From Halichoerus grypus (lineage: Eukaryota > Chordata > Mammalia > Carnivora > Phocidae): a DNA stretch of 64,000 nt. The notes beneath the pieces are model-generated. The model searched no databases and had not been told where the DNA came from. It worked only from the letters and a program-made list of their open reading frames with translations. Below, piece by piece: positions 9,841 through 21,344 of the stretch. The stretch lies in contig NC_135715.1 of the NCBI RefSeq assembly GCF_964656455.1, positions 169,600,437 through 169,664,436 on the forward strand, read 5' to 3'. The position numbers were made by a program, and so were the translations under genes. Each line of letters opens with the position of its first letter. The stretch's first letter is position 1.

Positions 9841-12214
9841 ATTCTCTTTAGATCAGTCCATGGCAGGATGACCAAATCTCTGGGTATAATGGGATGGTCT
9901 CAATTTACACCTGTTGTCATGGTATAATTACCAATAATGATTTCTTTCACTTTCAAAAGTGTCTCCATTTGAAAAAAAAATGATCAACCAATGTATGGAC
10001 CATATTTTGAGATAACTGTCCTTTAGGAAAGATGATGGTTGAATGTATGTATCACAAAATATTTAGAATAGTTATTCTCTTATACTGTATATTAAATCAT
10101 ATAGCAGAGAAGACTGAGAGAAGATTATTATGGCAATTTCCCTATTCACTAACCTGTTTCCTGTTGCACCAATCCCTGGTGAATGTTGAGTAAGAATGAA
10201 GAGAGATTCTGGAAGGGAAAAAAAAAAACACCTTGCCTTCTTTTGGTCCCTCCTTTGAGCCCGAGCAAAAATGGCACTGCTAAGTATATTTAATATTGCC
10301 AAATTTCATTTTAGAAAATAGACTGCAAATCAAGATTCAGACCATTAGTAAAAGTTTGGAATTTTCAAACATGCCATTTCATAGGCAGTGTTGCTGCATG
10401 CCTTCTCAGATAAGACCAAGAAGATAATGAATTGTGGCCGGCTTTTCAGTGAGTTACAGCTATTTACAGTAATGTGGTAATTGGAAGTGACACTGTAGAT
10501 CTGTGTGTTTATTCTGGGTTGCCATGTTGTGGTTGTAGTACAAAACTGAGAAATACTAAAAAACATCAAATATATGTGTCAAGTTAATTTCGCACTTCTT
10601 TTGCCTCAGGCTGATTAGCACAGATTAAATTTCCCACTAATAAACTCAAGATGTTAGAAAGCATTATGGAAATGCTATATATGGATTCTGCTGATTATGA
10701 TTTTTAAAATCCAAGCTCTTTGAACAATTTGTTAATGTACAAAAATTATTTTATTCCACCCTCACCGAAAGTTTAAGAGGAGGTAACTGAATATTGCAAG
10801 GCAGTGATTTTTTTTTTCCCCTAACTTCAGCACCAGAACTGTTTACTTTGATATATTATTGTAAAAGTTGGAAATATCAACATGTGTATTCGGTAGCGCC
10901 ATTATTTTAAGGGAACATTTTAACAAGCTATTTTAATAAGAATTGACAATAGACCAACATATGTTTGACATCAGCATTAGATGCTACAAAAAATACCTAG
11001 CTTCATAGCTTTAAATTCAAACAAATATAAACAGAGACCAGTTTACTACATCCCCTTCACCACATTTTATAAGTATGTGGAAAAGCATCAGTTTTCTACC
11101 AGAAGGAATATTTTAGACATAGACATAATTTTCAGAAAATTGTCTTTAGAGAAAATCTTATTTTTCTTTATTCACAATAAAATATGGATAGAAAAGAAAG
11201 TACTTGTTTAGAAGCCCTTGATTTGGGGAAAGGGGCGGAAGAGAGGATACTGTTACTATCCCTCTTCCTACAGGTTTCCAAATAGAACTAATTCCTGATG
11301 AGTTCAGAGATAAGGAAGTAGATGGGCTAGAAAGTGGTTTTTGGAATAAGAAATGTCAGGAAGAAATATGTATATGAGACTGAAGGTCTAATAAGAGAGG
11401 AGGGAATTTCAGTTCATTTTTCTCAGAACAAGAAAGAGGTAAGGAAGAAGAGATAGAGGAAGGATGGACTGAAAACAACAAAACCTCAGAGCAACAGTGA
11501 ATAATTTCACTTCCATTTGGAGACTGGGAAGGATATTGGAGGGATGAAGAACATTGAGTTAACAAACTTGGTGGCCCTATCTATAACAGTTTAAAACTAA
11601 ATAAATGGTAGGGGGAAGCACAAGCTCATAAAAAATAGAAAAATACCCCATTTTAGTCTACTTGGAAATGTATGATAATGTTAGGGGACTGGTTTCTATT
11701 TCCAAATCTTTTATTTATTCTTTATACCTTCTTAGATGGGTAATTAAAACAAATAAATTAGTGATGTCAAAATTCCTTCTCTAATGAGGTAGTAGAGGAC
11801 CCTTGGGATCTCAGAGAAGCTGGGTATGCAGCCAATCATCTGTATTATTAAATAATATTTTATTAAATTTAGTACTGCAGCTCAAGGCGACCAAAACAAT
11901 ATCATGTCAGAATATTAAAATTTATGATAAACAATTAAGAAAAAACTTCTTATTCATTTGTACAGTCTAAGTATTAAAATATTAAAAGCATAAACCTTGT
12001 CTAAGATTTATATTTAAGTGTACAAGAAAATTATGTAACCCTCACAAAATGGTTCTTAAAATTTACAAATTAACTATATTTAAAAAATACATTTTGTCAT
12101 ATTAATTTTGGTCCAAGGAATGTTAAAAACTGTGCATACCAAGGGGTGATATTTACAATATGGGTGCTATCAGCAGTGATAACTTAAAACAGTTACATAG
12201 AAGACTTACAGAGT
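9841..12214. other. No gene or repeat recognised
   Basis: About 2.4 kb of AT-rich sequence read in all frames. Short frames only; no SINE, L1, MIR or tandem repeat stands out. Polypurine patches at 11220-11260 and 11390-11470. Confidence 0.45.
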
Positions 12215-12400
12215 CTCAGGTCATAGAAACTTTAGTTTAATATCATCTCTGCCACTTATTAGCTATTTGATCTTTGGTAAATTATTTAACATCTCTGGCC
12301 TTGAGTTTACTCACGTGTAAAATGGGGATATTAATACCAAATGAGGTTTGTGAAGATTCTTTAATGAATGATATAAGAAAAGTACTCAATGGCACAAAGA
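12215..12400 (+). mobile_element. MIR SINE (well preserved)
   Basis: Nearly complete order: CATCTCTGCCACTTATTAGC, ATCTTTGGTAAATTATTTAAC, ATCTCTGGCCTTGAGTTTAC, TAAAATGGGGATATTAATACC, then a tail-like GATATAAGAAAAGTACTCAATGGCAC. One of the clearest MIR copies in the window. Confidence 0.8.
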
Positions 12401-13613
12401 CAGAAATCTCAATAAATCATAATCAATAATGAATCAGTGTACCCTCATTTAATGACAGAAGAAAACAAACTCGTCAAACAATTGCAGATTTAATAAAATG
12501 TTAAAACAAAAAGACTTATTTTGTGTCTTTTAAAATCAGCAGGGGTTATGAGCAAACAAGTTCCTGCCCTACTCTGAAGATAGCATGTTTCCCACTGGTT
12601 ATATCCATAATAAAGATAATTACCCACATATTAAAGAAGCTATTTGTGTCAGGCTACTAATCTCTCTTTCTTCTCACTTTTACATGCCTATCCAGAGAGA
12701 CTTCTCTGTAGGAAATATCAATTATGCCTTTTCCCTACCTTTACTTATATTCGCTTTTATTTTGTTTTCCACTTTATGATGGCTAAAAATGAGACAAATG
12801 ATTAATTTGCTTTTGACTATTGGGCTATTTTTATAGACAAAATAAAAAGAAAAGAAAGAAATATCTATTAAGTAAAATGGTTTAATTAGCTGACATTATG
12901 ATAGATGTTTTCTCTGGTTCCTTATCCTACAAGGGATAAGGAAAGGATGGTGGCTATGATTCTTAGCTAACTGACCAACTGAAAGCTATCCTTTAGAGAT
13001 AATGATTGTTAGGGAAATGGAATCAAAGTGATCAGTATAATGTACTTGACTTATGTCCTCCTACTTCAGAAAGAAGCTGCTAAGGGAGTAAACCTATAGG
13101 CAAATATTTACTTATAGTAGTAGATAATGGGAGTATACAAACTTAAAAGTACATAAAATTAAATTAGGTGTAGAGATTAATAAATGAAAACGACTTTGGA
13201 AAGTGACTTTATCACAATGTTAAACTTTTTATCAACATGGTCAAAAATGTTAGAGACTTTTTCTCTTATTTCACAATCATTACTGAAATGATATGAACAT
13301 AAATAACTTGGAAAGGATCCATTTATTTTTTTCTCATTTGACTCTAAGAAATAGATTCAAATCTGATGCAAAATGCTTGGTCAAAGGGACCATTTTACTT
13401 GGAAAAGAATTTACACCTTTTTTCAAAATTCAGTTTTGTGTTTAAGTTTTTAGGAAATGACTACTTAAAAACAAAGATTTTTATATTCTTTCCCATCTAA
13501 TAATCTCCCACTGATAAGCAATAGGAAAAATACCTTAGATACTAGTTTAGATAAAGGCATCATCTAAATGTTAATTCAAATGCTACTAATTTAATAACAG
13601 AGAATATAAAAAT
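12401..13613. other. No gene or repeat recognised
   Basis: AT-rich; only chance-length frames such as the one at 12585-12779. Confidence 0.45.
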
Positions 13614-13624
13614 TAGCTTAATTC

Positions 13625-13836
13625 GGGGCACCTGGGTGGCTCAGTTGGTTAAGTGACTGCCTTTGGCTCAGGTCATGATCCCAGGACCCTGGGATTGAGC
13701 CCTGCATCTGGCTCCCAGCTCAGCGGGAAGCCTGTTTCTCCCTCTCCCACTCCCCCCTGCTTGTGTTCCTTCTCACGCTGTCTCTCTCTCTCACTCTGTC
13801 AATTAAATAAATAAATAAAATCTTAAAAAAAAAAGC
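13625..13836 (+). mobile_element. CAN-SINE
   Basis: GGGGCACCTGGGTGGCTCAG head through AATAAATAAATAAAATCTT and an A-tail. The 11-bp TAGCTTAATTC flanks it at 13614-13624 and 13837-13847. It has the GGACCCTGGGATTGAGCCC and CCCACTCCCCCCTGCTTGTG variants of the common subfamily. Confidence 0.95.
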
Positions 13837-13861
13837 TAGCTTAATTCTCTTCTTTGAGCAA

Positions 13862-14490
13862 CCCAGCTAAAAGAGCCATCTTTCTAAAATTCAAACCCAA
13901 CCATGTTAGTTGTTTGCTTAAAACCATGAATGACTTCTCAGTTCTTACAGAATAAAGTCCATACTTCTTAGAATAATTTGATTCTGTCTATGTAAAGGTT
14001 CTTATCCTCTTCCACTGTCCCACTCAACCTCCACTTAAGGTGCATTAATGTCAACTAGCTTGTCATTGCTTTCACATACCACTGCTTTACAAGGCCACGG
14101 CTTTGTATCTGTTAGGCCTTCTCTCTAAGATATCTCCTCACAACTAGCCCTCCACCTAAAAAAATATCCACCCCTCAGGAGCCAACTAAAGGTCATCACC
14201 TTAGAAAGCCCCTTCTGCTGCTCCAAATGGGATTGACTTTCTCTCCCAGCCCTGTACTAATGTCATAACATAAATACACTTCACTCATTTCTCATCACAT
14301 GCTAATGTGTCTCTTTGTAAATACGGCCGTCTCTTTTTAAGGCAGGGATGTGCTGCTGTACTTTCCACTCACTAGAATGTGAGCTACTGGAGGGCAAAAA
14401 TGTTGTTTTATTGAATACTGTCTCTTCAGAATCTAATAGTTCCTGGAATAAAATAAATATGTCACTGGATAAGTAAATGAATGAGTTAAT
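13862..14490 (+). mobile_element. L2 LINE, 3' end
   Basis: Plus-strand order matches L2: AAACCATGAATGACTTCTCAG, AGAATAAAGTCCATACTTCTTAG, a CAAGGCC-type stretch, AAAGCCCCTTCTGCTGCTCC, CACTAGAATGTGAGCTACTGG, AGGGCAAAAATGTTGTTTTATTGA, then a terminal AATGAATGAG. About 0.6 kb of a CR1-clade LINE fossil. No frame is intact. Confidence 0.75.
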
Positions 14491-15010
14491 CTCATCCCAA
14501 TATCCTGGCAGCGTACCTAATGTAAAGCCTATAATAAAAAGTGGCCAAATTGAAGTGATCCAAAATGAAAGATTGGTTATTATCAGGCTTTTGATTTCTC
14601 CATGACTATACATCTACACCCTATCTGGTGCACACATGGGTAAGCATTTTATGAATGTGTTCCCAATTCCTCATTTAAAATATAAGTAAAATTTCTATAT
14701 ATTATGCATCAACAATATGCTAAATCTTCATATCGGTCACAAATCAGACAAAACTAATATGGAGGAGTCCCCTCAATCAACCTCATCACTGTCCACTTGT
14801 ACATATTGAAGAGAATGTTAGCCTACAGTCCCCGTAAGTTCCTTTTCAAAGGCTTCCCCTGAATTGTGTGAATGTCCCCAGTCACAATCAGATTTGAGAA
14901 AGCAAAATAAAACAAAACAAAAACAAACAAAATAAAACCCTACTAAATCCTAGTCCAAGTTCTTGCATAGTTATGGACAACATGAAAGCTGTAGTTATCC
15001 CTGAAATGAA
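14491..15010. other. No gene or repeat recognised
   Basis: Unique-looking sequence with an A-rich CAAAA-type patch at 14900-14936. Confidence 0.45.
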
Positions 15011-15028
15011 AGTACAGAGTACATTTTT

Positions 15029-15222
15029 TTTTTAAAGATTTTATTCATCCATCTGACAGGGAGAGACACAGCTAGAGAGGGAACACAAGCAAGGGGAGTG
15101 GGAGAGGGAGAAGCAGGCTTCCCGCCGAGCAGGGAGCCCGATGTGGGGTTCGAGCCCAGGACCCTGGGATCATGACCTGAGCCGAAAGCAGACACTTAAT
15201 GACTGAGCCACCCAGGCACCCC
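15029..15222 (-). mobile_element. CAN-SINE, younger copy of a nested pair
   Basis: Minus-strand SINE: TTTAAAGATTTTATTCATCC tail side at left, AGAAGCAGGCTTCCCGCCGA in the middle, GAGCCACCCAGGCACCCC head at right. It is bounded by AGTACATTTTTTTT-type repeats on both sides (15018-15028 and 15225-15238), which are part of the tail end of the neighbouring SINE at 15231. This shows it inserted into that older element's left flank. Confidence 0.92.
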
Positions 15223-15230
15223 ATAGTACA

Positions 15231-15420
15231 TTTTTTTTTAAAGATTTTATTTATTTATTTGAGAGAGAGTGAGCACGAGTGGGGGGAGGGGCACAGGGAC
15301 AAGCAGACTCCCTGTTGAGCACAGAGCCCAATGCAGGGCTCAATCCCAGGACCCTGAGATCACCACCTGAGTGGATATCAAGAGTTGGATGCTTAACCGA
15401 CTGAGCCATCCAGGCGCCCC
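15231..15420 (-). mobile_element. CAN-SINE, older copy of a nested pair
   Basis: Minus-strand SINE with diverged features (CTCCCTGTTGAGCACAGAGCC, ATATCAAGAGTTGGATGCTT, GAGCCATCCAGGCGCCCC). The 18-bp AGTACAGAGTACATTTTT lies at 15011-15028 and 15421-15438, so it flanks the two SINEs together and is this element's target-site duplication. Confidence 0.92.
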
Positions 15421-15438
15421 AGTACAGAGTACATTTTT

Positions 15439-16410
15439 AACCTCACTTTATTTTGGAAATATATTAGGCAAAACTTAGATACCCAACATTAAACCAGACT
15501 CTCTGAACATTAAAGAAGTAATACAAATCATACATAAGTAAATGTTCCTATGTTATACACTGTATAAGCTTATAGCCCTTTAAAAATTCGAGTTGCTACC
15601 CCCTTGATTGAAGGTTATAATTCTCTAAAAGTCTAGGGGTAAGAGACAAAGCATTGAATTTCTAAACTACTCTGAATTGAAAAATAAATACCAGAGATAA
15701 GGGAGATCTGGCTAGATTACAGCCATCTGGTAGCAAGGATCAAGAACATTTTGGGGCTATTTCCAAGAAGAAGAAATAGAGGCTATAGTAGAGAACCTTA
15801 TTTAGCTACTATGTCTTTTCTTTTTTCTTTTCACAAACAATTAGTTATTGATCAGAGTCGATTATGAGGGTTTTTTTTTTCCTTGTTTTTGCTTGTTCGT
15901 TGTTGTTGTTTTAGGCTTTTTTTCATTTTATTTTGTTTTTAATAAAAGGCCCCATTTCATTTTGGGAAAGATTAGCAAGATGCAGAGGTGGAAGTTGGCA
16001 CCCAGCTTGACATTTTTTGTTTTCAAGTTTCCCAGTCCTAAGGACAACATGGAGCCCTGGAACATCAGAGAGTGAACATATCTGGGAGACTACAGATAGG
16101 AAAGGAGGCTTGGCCTAAAAAAGGTAGCAAATGGGTAAGAGTCAGCAAGAAAAGGTAATTACAGCCTCTCAAAAACACCACCAAAACTTTTATTTTTAAC
16201 AACTTATAAATGCATTAGACATTCCAAACTGTACACAAAGTACTTAATGCAAAATAAAGATGTCACTGATTCCACTGCTAACATGATATTCAGATTTTCT
16301 ATGTCTTTTTATGTTCCCCTAGAGTTAAAGTGAACACACTGGGTTTTCCTTTGCAAAAGAATGCAGAAAACGGTCACAGGTTTAATATCTGGACAAAAAT
16401 TAGCATGTGA
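15439..16410. other. No gene or repeat recognised
   Basis: AT-rich with a T/G-rich patch at 15870-15950. The frame at 15848-16075 is made of this low-complexity stretch. Confidence 0.45.
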
Positions 16411-16881
16411 GATGTCCTTCAACAGATGAATGGATAAAGAAGATGTGGTTTACATATACAATGGAATATTACTCAGCCATCAGAAAAGATGAATACCTAC
16501 CATTTGCAGCTACATGGATGGAACTGGAGGGGATTATGATAAGTGAAATAAGTCAAGCAGAGAAAGACAATTACCATATGGTTTCACTCATAGGTGGAAC
16601 ATAAGCAATAGCACAGAGGACCATAGGGGAAGGGAGGGAAAACTGAATGGGAAGAAATCAGAGGGGGAGACAAACCATGAGAGACTCTGGACTCCAGGAA
16701 ACAAACTGAGGGTTTCAGAGGGGAGGGGGGTGGGGAGATGGGGTAACCAGGTGATGGGTATTAAGGAGGCCACATGTCGTGATGAGCACTGGGTGTTATA
16801 CACAACTAATGAATCACTGAACACTACATCAAAAACTAATGATGTACTATATGTTGGCTAACTGAACATAATAAAAAAAAA
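16411..16881 (+). mobile_element. L1 LINE 3' end (ORF2 C-terminus plus 3' UTR)
   Basis: The plus frame contains STDEWIKKMWFTYTMEYYSA and ends in MVSLIGGT, matching the C-terminal end of L1 ORF2p. The 3' UTR follows, with AACCATGAGAGACTCTGGAC, a GAGGGGAGGGGGGTGGGG G-rich run, GAGCACTGGGTGTTATACAC and an AATAAAAAAAA tail. Only the second UTR block of the composite 3' end seen at 34881-36040 is present. 5'-truncated to about 470 bp, with a relatively low mutation load. No certain target-site duplication. Confidence 0.9.
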
Positions 16882-17389
16882 TTCTAATCTGGATAAAAAA
16901 ACATCTGGCTCAAATAAAAAATGTTTAAATAGACCTAAGGAAATGAGATCAAATCTTTTCCTTCCTTCCTTCCTCCCTTATCAAGAAACCATGATGTTCA
17001 ACTTACAGATGAGAAGGTCAATTTTGTTATATTTATGGGTAATATTGCTCAGTTAAGTGCTGGACTGAGATAAAAAATGAGAGCCACAAAATACATTGTG
17101 TTCTCAATTATTTAAAAAGCGACTAAATGTTCTCTCAATCTTTTTTTATTTCACTGGACACAAACATTTCCTCTAGAAAATGGTCAGAAGAAAGAAAGAA
17201 AGCTAAAATTAAATATAATATAAATATGTGTGTATATGTGTGTTTATTGTTACCATTGTGATACATATTTTGTTCAGAGAAAGAAAGAAATCTTCTGGCT
17301 AATTAGTGGTTTGTGAATTGTAGTGAATTTAAATAGTCAACATCTTTCTTATCTCTGACTATCTCCAAACAAAAAGTTTAGTTATTTGC
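16882..17389. other. No gene; short CCTT and GT-rich patches
   Basis: TTCCTTCCTTCC at about 16958-16976 and GTGTGTATATGTGTG near 17227. Otherwise featureless AT-rich DNA. Confidence 0.4.
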
Positions 17390-17560
17390 TTATTTATTTA
17401 GTAAATGCGCATTAAGTACTTAGTATGCTCCAAGTGCTATGCTAGTTTTTGGAGGACATAAAAATGAAAGAAAGAAATTTTGCCTTCATTACACTCACAG
17501 TCTAGCAGAGGATACACTTAACATGGGAAATCCATGAATGTTCAGTGTATGTTTGTGGGA
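17390..17560 (-). mobile_element. L2 LINE 3' end
   Basis: On plus it reads AAGTACTTAGTATGCTCCAAG, then TGCTATGCTAGTTTTTGGAG, then CATTACACTCACAGTCTAG, which is the reverse complement of the L2 3' end (in consensus, CTAGAATGTAAGCTCC through GGCACATAGTAGGTGCTCAA). Diverged. Confidence 0.6.
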
Positions 17561-17979
17561 TAAATGCATGAGTAATTATAATGTGATACATTCTATAAGT
17601 CATTTGTGTATTTGTGTGCATGTGTGTGTATGTTTTATAGGGAGGGTAACCATGCTGTGAAGAATGCTGACCGTGTACATTCACACACGCTTACAGCACT
17701 GCATGCCTTACATTCATTATCTTGGAATTATTACAAACAAAACCTTTTATGAAGAGGTAGAAATAGCAGTAGTTTCCTTCTTATTAATTAAACTAACCTC
17801 TGACAATTGTAATTCTTCAACTTTTGTGAAGGGTCTTCAAGACAGGATATTTTATATGGCTACATTTTGCTTTTTTAACACTTAGTAACTCTTTCATTAC
17901 AGATTGAGAACAACTATAATTAATATCTTAAAAGAAAGTCACAACATAATTTCATGGATTGTTTTAAACTTTTAAGAAC
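17561..17979. other. No gene or repeat recognised
   Basis: AT-rich, with short GT-rich pieces near 17605-17632. Confidence 0.4.
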
Positions 17980-18032
17980 TTCTTATTAAAGAGCGCTTAG
18001 CATTGTTCAGTAACTCTCTTACGCTGAATAGC
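17980..18032 (+). mobile_element. MIR SINE, 3' end fragment
   Basis: TTAAAGAGCGCTTAGCATTG then TTACGCTGAATA resembles the 3' part of MIR (AAAGCGCTTAGAACAGTGCC through AAGCGCTCAATAAA). It lies tail-to-tail with the minus-strand MIR that follows, which explains the local inverted repeat GTTCAGT (18005-18011) / ACTGAAC (18053-18059). Confidence 0.4.
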
Positions 18033-18039
18033 GATAATC

Positions 18040-18245
18040 ATAGCGAGTTTTAACTGAACGATTAGCATGTGCCATCTTCAGTGATAATCAAAAAGCATTT
18101 TTAATTGCCAACAATCCTGCAAGATAGAAATTATTATTACCTCTCTCACAATAGAGAAAATACAGTTCAGAGAGGTTAATTGAATCAGTTTCTAAGATCA
18201 TCTGCCTCCAAAGCCTGTGCTCCTTCTACTATAAAGGCACCACAC
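18040..18245 (-). mobile_element. MIR SINE
   Basis: Plus-strand text is the reverse complement of MIR: GATTAGCATGTGCCATCTTCAG, AACAATCCTGCAAGATAGAAAT, ATTATTACCTC, CAGTTCAGAGAGGTTAATTG, then CCAAAGCCTGTGCTCCTTCTACTATA. Good preservation of block order. Confidence 0.7.
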
Positions 18246-19154
18246 CACAAATACCCTAAAAGAAAGAATCCATGTCATTCTGAACACAGCCTCCAAATTG
18301 TGTTTTAGCTGCTTGTCTAAAGAACAAAGCATGTCCAACCATCTTCCACCTTTCATTGAAGTATGTTGCCGAAACTGCGTAAGTATGCGGTTTACCAAAG
18401 TTAGTGAACTAATTTGTTTTGCTTTGTTTTTAATTTAGAAGCTAAATAGGACATAGAGATTAAAAAGGAGACACCTTCAAAACGCACGCCAGTTATAGAA
18501 ACAAATGTTTTAATTTGAGAATCCAATGTTTAAAACATTTTTTTAAGTTAGAACTATCCTAGATCGTGAGTATTTTGCTCTAAGTCTGCTTATTTTAAAA
18601 TGTGCATTGCTTATTTTAAAATGTGCATTGCTTTTTTAATAGTTTATATTATAGTTTAATTTTTGCTGATGGAAAGTAACACACCATCATTTGGTAAATT
18701 GAAACATTATAGCAGCATTTTTCTTTTCTCCTCTTACTGATTTTAAAAAGAAATTGCTCTTATATTTTTCTCAGTCATGTGGTTTATTTACCCCATAACA
18801 CAATTTGATGTGAACATTTCTAAGAACAGAATTAAAAAATATACTTCTTTATAAGGAATATATGAAAGTATTAATATTGATTGGTTTTGTGGCCTAACTC
18901 AAAATAACACAATACAATTTCAGCAGGGATAACAGTCTCAGAAATTTAATACTTTTTGTTAATTTGGCAACTTTAAATAGTAGGGCATCGCTATTTCTAA
19001 TTCCTCTGCTGACCGTCCTGCATTCACCTCCATAACTATCATGGTAGTTCTTATATGTGTTGATCATAGGTATTTGGGGAATCAATCTCCATTGAGTAAT
19101 ATGAGTTAATGAGCTTCTCTGTGAATTTCTCACATTTTGGCCTTCAGGCTATTT
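18246..19154. other. No gene; contains a 21-bp duplication
   Basis: AT-rich sequence; only the short tandem duplication at 18587-18631 stands out. Confidence 0.4.
18587..18631. repeat. 21-bp tandem duplication (two copies)
   Basis: TGCTTATTTTAAAATGTGCAT occurs at 18587-18607 and, without mismatch, at 18608-18628, followed by a partial third unit (TGC). Confidence 0.92.
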
Positions 19155-19400
19155 GTGATTGGGCTCTAATCTAAGTTTGCAGTCTATTCTCCTGGGGCTC
19201 CTCTTCATGGACCTTCCACTGCAACCAGACTGCTCTGTCTTTGCCAACTTCAGATTGTGTATATTCAATTGCTGTCTTCCTCTCCTTTACACTAGACTCT
19301 ATTTATCCTCCAATATCAGTTCTTTAAATCTTGCTTACCTACCTACTCTAATGGAAATACAGAAACCATTCACAAGTCTTCTAACAAACTCCTGAATCAA
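19155..19400 (+). mobile_element. L2-like LINE fragment
   Basis: Pyrimidine-rich order (GGGCTCTAATCTAAGTTTGC, CTCCTCTTCATGGACCTTCC, CTGCTCTGTCTTTGCC, TCAGTTCTTTAAATCTTGC) resembles the ORF2 3' part of L2 on plus. Diverged; family assignment is moderate. Confidence 0.45.
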
Positions 19401-19405
19401 CAACG

Positions 19406-19625
19406 GAGAGTAGTGTAGGATTCGCAGAGTCTGATGCCAGATCACTTGGGTTCAAATCCCAGCTGTATCATTTGGAGATATGTGGTTTTGGCCAAGTTAC
19501 TTAACCTCTGCTCTGGTAGGTATCCCTCTGTAAAATATGTGGATAACAATAGAAATAAAATGGAAATTGATATGTTAATACCCATAACATGTTCAGAGCG
19601 TGTGGTATATAGGGTCACTGAGCTA
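19406..19625 (+). mobile_element. MIR SINE (near full length)
   Basis: Head-to-tail MIR: GAGTAGTGTAGGATTCGCAG, tRNA-like CACTTGGGTTCAAATCCCAG, CTGTATCATTTGGAGATATG, GGCCAAGTTACTTAACCTCTG, TGTAAAATATGTGGATAACA, then ATAACATGTTCAGAGCG. Retains the tRNA-derived B-box-like GGTTCAAATCC. Confidence 0.8.
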
Positions 19626-21139
19626 GTATTAAAAAAATGTTAGATGAGTTACAAAATTGTAGCTGCCTACCACTTGTTGCTGGTGTTTATTTGTTGCTGT
19701 TTTTCTTTATAACCCATTCAAATCACTTTATAGCAAATGGATATTTCCAAGCTAATGAATTTGGAAAAAAAATCAGGTTACTCATTGATATTAAAACAAA
19801 AGGGATCTGCCAAACCTCCCTCAGAAGGAACTGCTCAGGTATGTTAATGAATCATTATCATCCTCTTCAGATAGAATTGTTCACATACATTATTTCATTT
19901 TAAGCTAGTATAATTTTAAAGTTTTTAGCTTATTTAATGACACGGAGAATACAAAATGAGACAAAACTGGAAAAGAAATAGCAGCAACATGGATCATATT
20001 ACATAAAAAAATTAACCACCAGCAGCATCTCACACTCAAATTACTATGTTCTTCCATAGCATATGTGACTGAACAATAATAAATTATGGAAAAGGGAACC
20101 AGGAAATAACGTATCAACATAGAATATCCTATTCTCTGCAAAGGCTCAAAGATATCTCTGGAGTGTCAAAGGCATGTCCTTCAATATTTAACTTTTTCAC
20201 TCTTTGTTCCCCATCTCAAGTTGAACAATACGTTAATTATCCGATGAAGCGTTATAATTACTCTAACAGTTCCACTCTTACTTATAATTACTGCATCAAC
20301 ACTTTCTTTTTCATATGCTTCAATCTATACCTATTACATTGTCATGATGAAGACACATTAACATTATAATACCGTATAATTAGCTGATGAGCAATTAAAT
20401 TATTCCACTGCTCTTGTTCCTCTTTGCCAAGAGGTTGCTTCCAAGCTCTATTATCTCCTCTTTCTCTACAGTTTGCTTTAGTGGTTCTTACTCCCCCCCC
20501 CAAAAAAAACAAAGAGGCTCATAAGCTGTATTCAAAGCATTTGATTTCAAATTCAGAATGGATAAGTGCTTGAGTTGGTGTTGGTCTAAGAACTAAATTG
20601 GCATTACAGACGAGTTTAAAATTATTTTCATTTTCTTTCTATGATAAAAAGAATTGCAAATCTGTGCAACACAATAAAACATTGCAGGTTCATTCTCTCT
20701 AAATACTTATGGATTTTTTTTTTTGCTTATTAATTTTAAAAAAATAAAATTCTCCATAATTTTTAAGAAAATTGTTTAAATATATTAAATTCTATCTGAA
20801 ATATAGCCCTCATGAATTATTTTATAAATACTTCAAATTAAGCTTTGAAGCTTTGAAGATGTGAACATATAATAAAATCATGAATCATACAATAAAATCA
20901 TATATAACTAACTATAACAGCATGCTGCCCAGTGAAAGCAACCAAGTGCTTGCTTCACTGATTCTTTTTTTCTTTCAGTTTTTCTTTATGCTATATATCA
21001 ATTAAAAAAAAAAATCTATCCTTCTGACTTGTACAGTGGGCATTAAATAAGTTTTCCATTATGTGCTCATGATCTGTCTTTGTGATTTTTAGTTTCTGGT
21101 CCTAGGAAGTTTCCTATGAGCAAAAGGATCTCTCTCCTT
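19626..21139. other. No gene or repeat recognised
   Basis: AT-rich; homopolymer runs C9A8 near 20493-20510 and T10 near 20716. A small GAAGCTTT direct repeat lies at about 20843-20857. Frames are chance length. Confidence 0.45.
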
Positions 21140-21155
21140 GGTTGAAGACTTACTT

Positions 21156-21328
21156 ATTTTTTTTTTTAAGATTTTATTTATTTATTTGACAGACAGACAC
21201 AGCGAGAGAGGGAACACAAGCAGGGGGAGTGGGAGCAGGGAGCCCGATGTGGGGCTTGATCCCAGGGCCCTAGGACCATGACCTGAGCCGAAGGCAGACC
21301 CTTAACGACTGAGCCACCCAGGCACCCC
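21156..21328 (-). mobile_element. CAN-SINE with an internal deletion
   Basis: Minus-strand SINE, TAAGATTTTATTTATTTATT through GAGCCACCCAGGCACCCC. The usual AGAGGGAGAAGCAGGCTTCC block between GGGAGTGGGAG and CAGGGAGCCCGATG is missing. Target duplication GGTTGAAGACTTACTT at 21140-21155 and GGCTGAAGACTTACTT at 21329-21344 (15 of 16 identical). Confidence 0.95.
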
Positions 21329-21344
21329 GGCTGAAGACTTACTT

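Noticed and set aside
18005..18059. Hairpin GTTCAGT/ACTGAAC with ATAGCGA direct repeats as a regulatory RNA
   Set aside because: Explained by two MIR 3' ends facing each other.
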